From Chromera velia (taxonomy: Eukaryota > Sar > Chromeraceae), in the NCBI GenBank assembly GCA_018398765.1, contig JAHBMJ010000397.1, positions 10,001-48,810 of the forward strand: DNA of 38,810 nucleotides, given 5' to 3'. The notes beneath the pieces were generated by a model that was not told where the DNA came from, did no database searches, and was given only the letters and a program-made list of their open reading frames with translations. Shown piece after piece: positions 1 to 10,700 of this stretch (positions are counted from its first letter, which is position 1; every line of letters begins with the position of its first letter). Made by a program: the position numbers and the translations under genes.

Positions 1-474
1 AACTAGCTGAGAATTTCCCTCTATTTCATAACTTCCATCATAAACATGACCGCTAGGTTCGCTAGCACTGAATGCCACTGATATTCCAATTAAGTCTGGA
101 ACTAGGTCTAGACTCTAGAATTGAGTAAAAGTAAGTGATGGCACATTTATTCCTAGATTTGTTCGCACATTTGCTAGCACATTTATTAATGAGTGATAAT
201 GAGTATAGATTAATGATCAGTTAATGCTCTAGGGCACCACTAATCACTAATCACTAATCCAATTATATACTATAGACTATACATCGGTAGAATGAAAACC
301 AGCCTTATGTGCACAAAAAATAATTAAAGCTATAGTTTATTAATTATAGAGCCTAAAACTTAGAGGATGTCTAAAATTGCAATGATTGTTGCATCCCCAT
401 CCTCATTCTCAGCTGACCGGCTCTATTTGCACAGGCGTGATCTGTATAATTATGTATAATAGGGCTGTACATTC
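1..474. other. AT-rich intergenic DNA at the left edge
   Basis: No convincing coding exon is visible here. The sequence is AT-rich, with short repeated words such as CTAG and an ATTAAT/ACTAATCACTAATC cluster near 190-260. Its composition matches the AT-rich islands that separate convergent genes elsewhere in the window, so it may be another intergenic spacer. Confidence 0.5.
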
Positions 475-1146
475 CTATCCGAAAGACCCCGAATCGGCCA
501 CCGTTCCTGTCCCAGTCCCCAAAGGATCTCCCGAAGGTCCCCCCCTCCCCGTCCCGACCCCACCCAAGACCTCCCCAGAGACCAGCCGGGCCCTCCCTGC
601 CACTGCCACCGTCTCATCTGAAGACGGAAACAGACCCCCAGTGCCGGGGGTACCCACCGTTACCCCATGCACCTGTGGACGTTCACTTTCCTTCGAACCT
701 AAATTTACCTGCGTAGTTTTCGAACCTCCAGACCCCCCCGCAGCAGTCGCAGAGCCCTTGACCTCTTCCACAAAAAGGGGATCCCCCGCAGGACGGCCGA
801 GTGATGAGGGGAGGGGAACCGAATCTCCAACGATAGTGACCGCACGACTCCCAGAGCCTTGGCTTTCCTCTGTACGAAAACTCCTGGCCGAGTCTCCCTT
901 CGTCCGTCTCTCCATCAACTCGAGCCCCCCTGGTGCTCTCCCGATCATTGCGTTCCTTCCTCCAGAACCAGAAACAGAACTGGGACCCAGAGCTCCCCGA
1001 GGAATCACGGCACCGTTCTCGACGTCTCGGGGCCATGCGTTCTCTCGCATCATTCTTGAGAGCCTGCAAGCAGACGGAGAGGGAGGGGCACAAGGAAGGC
1101 GTACCCGAAAGGAAATGAAGCGGAAAAGTGTGTCCGAGTGACTCAA
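475..1146 (-). CDS. possible minus-strand coding exon, unknown (weak)
   Basis: An open frame of 223 codons on the minus strand is rich in Gly, Ser, Thr and Pro. Within it there is a good acceptor (a pyrimidine run ending TTGCAG, exon starting at 1063) and a donor GTAAAT at 708, which would give an internal exon of 355 bases. The flanking DNA at 1150-1900 is purine-rich on the + strand, as expected for minus-strand introns in this genome. The plus strand is also open over the same bases, and I recognise no domain, so this could be an accident of composition. No neighbouring exon could be joined with confidence. Confidence 0.22.
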   Translation of the reverse strand: MSHSDTLFRFISFRVRLPCAPPSPSACRLSRMMRENAWPRDVENGAVIPRGALGPSSVSGSGGRNAMIGRAPGGLELMERRTKGDSARSFRTEESQGSGSRAVTIVGDSVPLPSSLGRPAGDPLFVEEVKGSATAAGGSGGSKTTQVNLGSKESERPQVHGVTVGTPGTGGLFPSSDETVAVAGRARLVSGEVLGGVGTGRGGPSGDPLGTGTGTVADSGSFG

Positions 1147-2305
1147 TGCTTGTGGAGAAGGCGAAAAAGAATCAATAAGGAGAGCGGGCTAGAAAGAAAG
1201 ACAGTCCTTCTCGTCTAAAACGAATTGACTTTCGAATGACCCCCTTATGTCTCCCCATTTCGCCCCGTCAGAGGGAAAATCAGGCTTTTCAAAATCAGGC
1301 TCTTCTAATCCAATTCCGAGACGACTACATGACTTCTTTCTCTATGCGTCCGTTTGAAGAAGTTACGTGTCCGTGTTTGTCTGATCCTGCGTCTTTAAGG
1401 CTCAACTCCCCTGGTGTAAAAAAAAATCGTCTGAAAAGACAAAAAAAGACACGCACGAGACCTTGCCGAAGCGAAGCAAAAGCCAAAAGGAAGGAAAATG
1501 ACGACATACCGATGGAAGAGCAGACTGTTCAGATTCTTCAGCCCATCCGGGCAAGAGTGGAAGCAGAAGAGCAGACTGAGCTCAACAGAGTAGAACGGAG
1601 CGGAGCACACGGAGAGGTGGAGGAAGAGGGCGACGCAGCAGAGGAGAAGGAAGGCTTCAGAGAAGGCCAGGACGCTGTGGCTGCAGACACAGAAACCAGG
1701 AAAGGAAACGCGAACGACAATGGAGACAAGAAGACAGTCAGGCCGGGAACCCTGCATTGTTCTGTTGCAATCGTGATTAAAGAAAAGGAAAGAAAGTCGG
1801 ACCACCGAAGGAGTTACGGGGCAAGCGAACCGTAAAAAATGAAGAAAAAAGCTGCAAAGGAAGTGCAGACACAACACAGCGACAGAAACTCAATATTAAA
1901 ACAGAAGGACGAACTAAAACTTCAGTATCCGTCCTCATTAAATTGGACTCACTCACTCACTCACTCACTCAATCAACTCACCTGACGATGACCACCCAAA
2001 GCAACGAGCTGACGTTCCCGATGACCACGAAGGCCGAGAGGGTCTCCCTTTCGAAAAGCGCCACCGAACCCGACTGGAGAGATTCCCTGTACATCTTCCG
2101 AAAAGAGCTCCAGAGGCCCTCCTGCAAGCACACACTCTCAATCAATCAAAGAAGAAAAACAAACATATATCAGCCAACAGACTGATCAGGGGATGTGCCT
2201 GGAGCATGCGGGGTTGGTATCTCTCTGTCAACGCGAACCCATGGGTGCATTGGTCGCGATGAGTTATGCATCTGAAAATACAGGCAGGCTGATGAGCAGG
2301 CAGAC

Positions 2306-2343
<38 letters not shown>

Positions 2344-2708
2344 TTCCCCCCCTCTGCCTGCGAGAGAGGAAGAAGCCTGAAAGAGCAAAATGACAAAGAC
2401 AACTGCATCTTTTTCATCTTCCTTTTGCCCGTTCACTTCCTGCTGACCTGATGAAGGAGAAGCCGCAACATTCCTTGAGGAGAGAACACACCGGCGAACG
2501 GAAACATAGGGCACACGTCGGACGCACACCTGATTCAATTAAGCGTACAGAAAGAAAAAAAGGAGAGAAGCTTCAAAATGCGATTCAGAAAAAAAAAGAA
2601 AATGAGAAACACGACCCCAGCAGAGCGCTCGTGCCAGTCAGTTTACTCCTGTCAACCGTCTCTTCATGAATAAGAAACGCATCTCCAAAACACTGGTGCG
2701 ATCGAACG

Positions 2709-2745
<37 letters not shown>

Positions 2746-2830
2746 TCATACATACAGAGGGAAAGGTACAGAAAGCGCAGAGTTATTCAAAGAACAATCA
2801 AAACTCCTCTTCGCTCATTCCCTGGAATAA
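1147..2830. other. purine-rich, simple-repeat DNA without a recognisable gene
   Basis: The + strand is strongly purine-rich (GA, GAAA and CAGA words). It contains a (CT)n tract at about 2309-2342 and an (AC)n tract at about 2710-2744. Open frames are present in several registers but look like products of low complexity. The strand bias resembles the inside of minus-strand introns, so this may be intron or spacer of a minus-strand gene I cannot define. Confidence 0.45.
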
Positions 2831-3138
2831 ATGCCACGCCAACTCTGAATCTCTCTCTCGGATACAAAAGAAGAAAGGCAAAAGAAAGCGCACCGCCGAC
2901 AACAGCGCAACGACAGTGCAGCACAACAAACAATCTAGAGGACCTACCGAAGAAGACGGAGATCTTTCACGGGAGACGCCAAGGATGCCACGCCAACTCT
3001 GAATCTCTCTCTCGGATACAAAAGAAGAAAGGCAAAAGAAAGCGCACCGCCGACAACAGCGCAACGACAGTGCAGCACAACAAACAATCTAGAGGACCTA
3101 CCGAAGAAGACGGAGATCTTTCACGGGAGACGCCAAGG
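2831..3138. repeat. perfect 154-base tandem duplication
   Basis: Bases 2831-2984 and 2985-3138 are identical by eye over 154 positions and lie head to tail, each beginning ATGCCACGCC and ending GACGCCAAGG. On the minus strand each copy holds a GTAGGT donor-like site and a TTCAG/AG acceptor-like site, so the duplication may have copied splice signals. Perfect identity points to a recent event or to an assembly artefact. Confidence 0.9.
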
Positions 3139-3630
3139 AGACCAACAGTGCCGCTGCTGCGAATGTGCCAGGCATCTTGCAGCATACTCGACGAATCGCT
3201 GCCAGGCCTGCATCCATCCATCCATCCACATGCAAAGAGAACACAAAGAAACCACTGCATTGCTCTGCCAAAATTTACGAGGAAAGGAAGGATTTCCGAG
3301 CCTACTACCCCTCTCTGCTCTGCCTCTTCTCTTAATGCATTTAGAGAAGTTCTTGCGAACAGACCCACTCCTCCAGCTGATCGCCCCACGCCCCCACTGG
3401 TCCAACAAAACCTCACCTCGAAGCCCATCCAGACCCCCATCCCCCCCAATCATCCATCCGGACAGTAATCCTATCCTATCCTATCCTCTCTCCCCAGCAG
3501 CCACCCAAGTGAAAGAACTCCCCATGCAGGCACACACAGACGAACCCAAGGTGTCGATGTCAAAGTTCTGCCAGAGGGCGATCCGATTTGCAGGCGGGAG
3601 GTGCGCAGAATCTAGGCCGTACCTGGGGAC
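3139..3630 (-). CDS. possible minus-strand exons of an unknown gene (weak)
   Basis: Three stretches look protein-like on the minus strand. One starts at 3622 after a CCCCAG acceptor and includes the words ANRIALWQNFDIDTL. One ends at 3279 with a GTAAAT donor and includes SLNALREEAEQRGVVGSEI. One starts at 3207 after GATGCAG and includes AWQRFVEYAARCLAH. The second and third join in phase across an intron of about 70 bases. The first could not be joined in phase, the plus strand is also partly open, and no domain is recognised. A gene fragment or coincidence are both possible. Confidence 0.25.
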
Positions 3631-3942
3631 GAAGGGAGGGCGGAAGGAACCCATGCATTCATGCATGAAGGGGTTCCGAAAAGACGACCTCTGTGTGTGA
3701 GTGATTGCATGTCTGTGTGTCAGTGTGTGAGTCTGCATGTTTGCCAATGTCCGTCATGTGTTTCCGGCGGTCGAGGCGGGCGGTTGATGATTGAACGAGT
3801 GGATTGGAGAAAGGGGAAAAAGAACAAACGGAAGGGGCGAGATAGCGGGAGGGAAATGTGAGTATGGCCATCTTCGAATGCTATGCTTGCAGATGGGAGA
3901 AAGCGAACGAGGAGACAATTAACGGAGTAGACAGGGGGAGAT
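3631..3942. other. intergenic, GT-rich; no gene seen
   Basis: This stretch contains several GTGTGTGAGT-type words and several CATGCAT words. It lies just 3' of the minus-strand membrane protein gene, whose TAA stop at 3943 overlaps an AATAAA hexamer on the same strand, so part of this stretch may be its 3' flank. Confidence 0.4.
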
Positions 3943-5666
3943 TTATTTCAACTGAATGGGGCCTCGAATGGGTGCATGGATTGTGGTGGTACCAGAAGGG
4001 GTCGGATGATTCTCACCAAACCACACTTTCATGACTGACTGCCTGACTGACCAGGAGAAGACAAGAAAGGAGAAACAGACAAATTCGAGGAAGAAGAGGA
4101 CTCGACTGATCCAGAAAAGGCAGAACAAGAGACCCAAATTAGTTGCAAACGCGTGCCAGGTCTGCATGATGTGGAGTCTGTGGAGAGTGCGGACGCCCAT
4201 GAAGATCCACACAAAGTGGATGAACAGAAGGAAAAATGCCAAAGGAGTCACACTGCTGCTCTTTTGCTGCACCGCTGCGACCTGCACGCACAACAAACAC
4301 ACGCACCCTGTGCACCAGAGCTGAAGAACCAACCCTTCACACACACGCATAGAAAGAGGAAGAGAGGGAGGGAGAGAAATTGCGAACGAGAGAGGCCCCC
4401 AAAAGGCACAGGCGAGAAGCAACCCCGGGTAACTGGAGATGGGAATCAGCAAGTGAAAGGAAGAAGGACTGCCTCAGAAAGGTCGCGTCAATTTCCGTAC
4501 TCTTCACAGACGAACGTTCAAAGACAAAACAACAGACAGACAGACAAACAGACAAAAAGACAGACACACAGAGACTGACAAACAGAGACAGACAAACAAA
4601 CAGAGACAAACCAGGTGAAGAATCTCGCTGAGCGCGGCCGTCTCCTTTCTCTTCGAGAGGATGAAGCTCGTCACCACCAGGGCTGCCCCAAAGAAGAAGA
4701 ACGCAGAGAGCCACAGACCCTTGTGGACCAACCAGAGAAGGAACGCAATCGCAGAGACACCCCAGAACCCCTCGATGGCAAGAAATACTTTTTGGGGAGA
4801 GAAGGTGAACACAGACCAGAAGAAGGCAGTGTGAAGACACGACAAAATCAGAAACAGCCAGAAGGCCGTATGCCCCACAGCCAGATTTTTGCCGTCCCAC
4901 TTCACCGCTGGTGCCGTCCCGTTTGCCCGCGCCTTTGCGGCTGCGAGTGAGGATGTCCAGGAGGTGAAGACTACGTTTGTGACGGCAAAGATCAGAAGTG
5001 CGCACATGAGGACGTCGAAGTACGGATTCATCTTGCTGCGTCTACTCGTTGTGCGATACTGCAAGAGAAAGGAAAAACCGGGAGGTAGACAACCAGGAGG
5101 AAGAGAGAGAAGCAGCAGCTTGGAAGTACAGGGAATTCCAGGGAGGGGGGGGGGCACAGAGAAGGTCGTCGGCCTGCGGAGAAGTGTGTGAGTGCACATA
5201 ATGGGAGAGGTCTTCCTCGTCGAGATGTGCATGGGAATAGGCCTCTGGCTGCGAAATGATGGTGGGCCTGTTCAATGATACGGGTCACTGGACTGACTGC
5301 CACTACTACTACTACTACAGTGACTGACTGGCTGACCGGCAAATTGACCAAGCGACTGAGAGTTTGCCTGACTGACCGACTGACTGGCTGACTTACAATT
5401 ACATGTGTCGGTGTTGTCTCGATCAGCCCCTCCCCTTCGTCTTCGTCTCCGTCCCCGTCTCCTCCTGCAGGAGAGAGGCCCAGGAGAAGAGGGCCAGACC
5501 CAGAACGAGGAGTCGAAAAGGAGACTGCAGGTCTCGGATCTTTCCGGTCTGCTGTCTTTGGAGGACCTTGCTCTTCCCTTTGATCTTCCTTGCTGTTCTC
5601 TTCTTTGCCTTCATTCACTTCCACAGGGGAGTAGGTGGACTTGCAGGGGCGTTCTGGGACCATCAT
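3943..5666 (-). CDS. uncharacterised multi-pass membrane protein, three exons
   Basis: My model has exons 5666-5397, 5058-4612 and 4281-3943, joined by GT-AG introns (donors GTAAGT and GTTTGT; acceptors CTTGCAG and CGTGCAG), all in phase 0, giving 351 residues. Residues 1-90 are polar and acidic, with a GDGDGDEDEGEG run, and are probably disordered. From about residue 100 the chain has roughly seven hydrophobic segments: one after MNPYFDVLM, one around GHTAFWLFLIL, two around VFLAIEGFWG and LSAFFFFGAAL, and two or three in the last exon around LAFFLLFIHFVW and ATNLGLLFCLFW. It is therefore probably an integral membrane protein. I do not recognise a family, transporter motif or catalytic residue. 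The start at 5666 is tentative, because the N-terminal exon is low complexity; ATG 5031 inside exon 2 is the alternative. An AATAAA overlaps the stop. It is divergent from the RING gene at 6720. Confidence 0.6.
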
Positions 5667-6719
5667 CTTGCTTGGCCGGTTCTTCTGAAGGGCCCCCCTT
5701 GGCTTTCGTCTTCTTGTCCTTCAGAAGCGAATTTTCGCCGCGTTGTTTCGCCCGATTGGGTGCGTTTTCTCACGCAGAGAGGAAGATGCTCCGAGAGACG
5801 CAAACGGATTTTTGTGGTCAACTAAGAGATCCCGGACGATCCTTCAGATGATGCTTGCTGTGTTTGTGTCGGAAGGAAATCCGGTAACGGTGAAAGATCG
5901 ATTGAGTGATTCTACAGGGGAATACTGGTAAGAGATAAAGAGGTCGTCTTGGTCTCCTCGTGAATGTTTTGACGTTTTCTCGTCAGCGAATGCGCGGCTG
6001 GTCTCGTTCTGTCTCTCGTTCAATTCAGCTCCAACAACAAGCAGCCTCAAAAGTTCTCTACGTTAACACTGGCAGTCCCAGGATCTCAATCACTTGAGAG
6101 GAGATAATTCAAAGACAAGAAGCACGCGCGTCTTCTGTAAATGAAGACGGAGGGAACATGAGGGAACGCAATCTGACACATTTCAAAACATCATTGAATC
6201 CTGAATATCCTTCACTGAGTGGTCCCCTCTATTATCCTCTATTCCCCTCTTCGCGTGAGGTAGACGGAGGATGATCGGAGCTAGGATGAGCTAGGGCATG
6301 CAGGCACGCGAGAGCGCGCGCGCATGTTCGAGCGCGACGTATAGGGGCGATGATTCCCGATGATTTCGCGGAAAACGCCATGCATCGCCATGCACTGTCA
6401 TTCGGCACTGCAGCAGCAGTCTGCTCGAGTAATCTCGAGTACGCAGCGGAGCTGTCAGCAAACGCGCCATTGCTATCATAGTAGTAACAGACGTCTTGTA
6501 ATGATCCACCATGCCCCTGTACAGTTGTACACTTTAATACCGCTCATCCTCTGCCGACAGGAGAATGAACAACAGTGCATGCACATCCGGACGAGATTGA
6601 AAATTAAAAAGAAGTGCATGCTGGGACAGGGATCCTGCGTCTCGGTCTCTTTGCATGCCCTCTATTACCACCCTTTTTGCTTAAACTTCCCCAAACAGTA
6701 AAAGCTCGCCTGTTGACCA
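5667..6719. promoter_or_regulatory. interval between divergent genes, likely shared 5' region
   Basis: About 1.05 kb separates the ATG of the minus-strand membrane protein gene (5666) from the ATG of the plus-strand RING gene (6720). It should hold both promoters and 5' untranslated regions. A GC-rich alternating purine-pyrimidine tract (GAGAGCGCGCGCGCATG, 6309-6325) and several CATGCA words near 6380 are visible. I see no TATA-like element that I would trust. The promoter role is inferred from position only. Confidence 0.35.
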
Positions 6720-7661
6720 ATGGAGACCTGTCCGGTGTGCTTCGAGGAGTTCAACAGACGGAAACAACGGGCGGTCAAATGCTCTGCAGAGCACTCATGT
6801 GGAAAGTCAGTCTGCTCTGCATGTATATACAACCAACGCCAAGTAAGGAAGCCGCAAAACGCGCCGCAAAGCCACAGGACCGCAAAGCCGGCAGGCAGTG
6901 TGTTCAGACCTCATCATCTTTCTGATGCATGCATGCATATGTGTGTGTGAGGCAATCGAAGGATCCATTCCGCGTGCACGTACATGCATGCCTTCATGCC
7001 TACATGCAAGTGTCTCGTTACTTTATTTCCACCTGTGTCACTCAATGGGTTGGAGGAAAGTCCGTCTACTGTGCCAGAACAGCCTTGTATGCTTCTCTTT
7101 GCATCATCGAGACTTGGATGTTGTTTGTCTCTGAGCGGAATTGCTCTGATGTCTTGTCTCTCTTTACAGCCCTCCATGCTTTCTTGAGCGTCATTTACCA
7201 CAATCTGCTGGTGCTGCCGCTGCTGCTGCTGCTGGAAAACATGGTGGCCCGGATTTCACCACAGCTGTCCGCGTGTCTACATGTTTTTGCTTTGAATGAG
7301 ACAGGATTCACGGCTGATGCTAATCAATGTGTCTGCGTTTCTGTAAAACTGTCAGACTGCTTCACTCTGGATCAGCAGTGTCATTTCGTATCCACCAACA
7401 ACATTGACATTTTGTGCACCCATGTGTTTCCTGCTCCCCCCGTGAATGCTCTGTGCGTGCAGCGTGTACTGCGAAAGCTGCTTCAGGTAAGGGGGCGAAG
7501 CGGACACTTGCATACAAGCGGGCCCAGCTTCCAGCAAGAAACAAGCTGCCCCCTCTACCTTGTTCCATTTAATTGCTCACATAAGAATGTGAACAAATCA
7601 GTGAGACAGATGGACATGATGGCCTGGCGTCGCGCGGTCTGCCGACACTTTGCAGGAAATT

Positions 7662-7706
<45 letters not shown>

Positions 7707-10700
7707 TTTTTTTTTCTTTTAATGGCGGGGAAAGGTCCTTCTAGCTTATTATTCCAGTTTCTCCCCCTCATTTGCCTGCTTCTGGGGACATCGCGGGATT
7801 CTCATTCGATATGGAACTTCACGCTTGCGCGCTTGCAGACATGTGGCCACCCAGAAGAAAGCGGATCTGCGGAGGTGCCCATTCTGCCGGGAACCTCTGA
7901 AGCAGGAATGCGTGTACGACCCCCGCATCGCACATGACCTCAAGGAGAGAAAAAAGGTCAGTGAATGGGGACCAGTGGGTGCGATCATGAGCGCATGTCT
8001 GTCCGTTTGTTGTTTTCTTTCTTGGCCGTTTCTCAAAATTGAACGACTCCGTAGAGGTGGCGCAGAAGAGAAAACAAGTCATAGGGCAAGGGAAAAGGCT
8101 GGGATAAGAGTCAGTGGGGGTTCTCATGTAAGCACAAGGTGAGTGTTGGTATCAGCAGCTCCTTGCCACACGTACCCTTCCTTTCCTCTTGAAAGAAGTA
8201 CCCTCTGCCCGTCTTAGTTGCCTCCCTAAACTTACTTGCTTTCTCTAAGTTGGCCTTTACTTCTTCCCTTTTCCCTCCTTCCTTCTCTCTCTCCCTCCCT
8301 TATTCTCCCATTGACTGACCTTCCTTGTCTTTGTCCCTCTGCAGGAGTCCCTTGCCACAGTTGCTGCCAGGAGGCTGATCCCCCTCCCTCCTGTGGAGTC
8401 CTTTGGCGGTTTGGGGGGAACCTCAGGGGGTGCCCGGCCGAGTGCGAGTCGGTACGAGGGAGGGTCGTATGGGGGAGGGAATTATGGAGAGGCTGAGGGG
8501 GGGGGGAGCAGAAGAGAGAGCGCTATAGACGTGCGCCTAATTGAGAATCCAAACAACAAGAGGACGTCACTTGGGGATGAGCAGACCCCCATCGCCCCCT
8601 TTCGAGATGGTGAGGGGGACTCTGGGGGGTGGGTTCCGGATTCTTTGGAGGCAGGAAGGGAGACGGAGAGAGGAGACGGGTTCGAGAGACGGCCAGCAAG
8701 CAGGAGGGAAGAGGCTGCACATTTTTTGCCGGGCATGCCGAGCGAGGTCAGTCGTGTGATTTGATCATCGAGGGAGCGAGTGTGTGATTGAGGGGGCATA
8801 AGGGTTTAACTTCTGTTTTGGCGCATGTTTGAGAAACCGTTTGCTTGATTTTTGTATCTTTTATGATTCGCTTTTTGGTTGTGAGTTCGACGGACTGTAC
8901 TCTTGATCGCTCAGAGAAGGAAACAGAAAGAGACGCGGTGTGGGTTTCAGTAAAAGGAGAAAAGGCATGCATGATTTCGGTACCTGTTGATCACTCTGCT
9001 TCCTTCGTTATGCTGGGTACAAGGATGGATGAAAGGAATTGATGGATTCGTAATATTTTAGACAACGTTTTTGTTTCATGTTCCCTCCCTTTCCCTCCCT
9101 TTCCTTCCCTCCCCTGCCCCCCCCTGTTTAATTCTCTCTATGTGTCACGTCTGTTCATGTATTCTCTTCCGAGTTGATCAGGATGGAAGTCCAGCGACTT
9201 TAGATGGACATGCGACGGGGGCCCCGGCAAGGGCAGGGGGGGACATGGGAGACGGGATGCCGGAGCCCTCTATTGTTGGAAGGAAAACAGGAGACGGCAC
9301 AATGGAGAGAGGGGAGTCCATCGGGGTTCGGTAAGTTGTCAACTGCATGTCTTTCTGTACTGCCATCTTTTACCTGTCTTGCGGCTTCCATTCATTCGTC
9401 ACCTTCTGCCTTTCCTTCCTTTTTTCTGTTTCTCTTTTTTTCCTTTTGTGTGCCTGTCCTTCCTTTCTTCCTTCCTTCCTGCGTTCTTTCCTTCGTTCCT
9501 TCCCTCTCTCCCTCCCTCCATCCATCCATCCATCCATCCTTCGCTTTTTCCTTGCCTGCTGGTCTTCTTTCGTTCCTTCTTCTTTCGCTTACTTGTGTCT
9601 TTTGTTCTCTCCCGGTTTCTGATCGACCCTTTTGTCCTTCCTGTGCTCTCCCTCCCACTGCATGGGTCTTCCTTACTTACTTTCTTCAGTGTTTCCCCCC
9701 ATCCATGCATGACCACCGCTGTACGTCCCACGAAGGGCCCGAGAGAAAATTGAGGTGATGTGCAAGGTGCATAGAGAGTGAAAGAAAGCTTGCTTCCCGA
9801 TTTTTGTACATCAATCCCATTCTTCGGATACATCAATTGTGGGTTTTTATTTCTCTCTGCCTGCCCTGGCACGTTGAATCAACTGAGCTTGCGCAGAAGC
9901 GCGTCGACTGTGTCCAGTTGGGGAGAGTTCAAATTTGAACACGAGAAGCCAGAGGATCAGAGAAGGGGGAGCGGTCAGTCAGTCAGTCAGTCAGCTAGTG
10001 AGTGAGTAAGTGAGTGAGTGAGTGAGCAAAAGCGCAAGCTGAAAAATCCCCTTTTTAATGGCTGAAGTGTGAACAGGTTCTTTCGTTCTGTTAAGAAAGC
10101 AAATTTTGCTCTGTGCTCTTCTCATCTGTTTTCTTCTCTTCTCTTCTCTTTCGCTCTTTTGCTCTTCCCATTTGTTTTAAGGACGGTGTGTCAATTTTGA
10201 GATGACATGCCGTACTTCGTCATCCTTCCTGTTCCTCTGCTGTCCTGGCTCTCTACACAGCATCCGATTAGAAGAAGCAAAATGATATCCAGCTCTCTAG
10301 GCGAGTTGGGTCGTCTCGTTGTAGTGGCATGCACATATTGAGGAGCGAAAAAGCACATGTAACTGCAACAAAACATCTGCTCGGATGAATCCGTACATGT
10401 GCATTCATGCATGCATGCCTCATGCATCGTGTGTGCAGCAAGCACGCAGGCGTCAGGTCGGGGCCCGGGTCCACCGAACATCTTCGACACAGGAGGGGGC
10501 CTCCCTCCGGTGTTCTACAGGAGGCCGCTGACGGGACGTCGAGCCAAAATCGTGCTGTGTCTGCTGGCCCTGGAGACGGCACTATCTGTTGCTCTGGGCG
10601 TGTTGCTTGTAGTGGAAGTGCGTGCGTTTTGGGTTGCCTATGCTTCGGGAGGGGGGGCGGTTGCAGATGTCCAGTGTGAGGACGGCATCTGGGACGTGTA

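Noticed and set aside
386-1141. A 251-codon plus-strand Pro-rich gene
   Set aside because: It starts at a non-ATG codon, overlaps an open minus-strand frame and is low complexity; the minus-strand reading has better splice borders.
1236-1835. A 199-codon plus-strand gene
   Set aside because: It is Lys/Glu/Arg low complexity from purine-rich DNA, without splice context or domain; the minus strand is equally open.
6720-6842. RING exon 1 ending at the GTAAGG after 6842
   Set aside because: The downstream micro-exon then falls out of phase with the CPFC exon and the zinc-ligand spacing is lost; ending at 6805 (GTCAGT) satisfies both.
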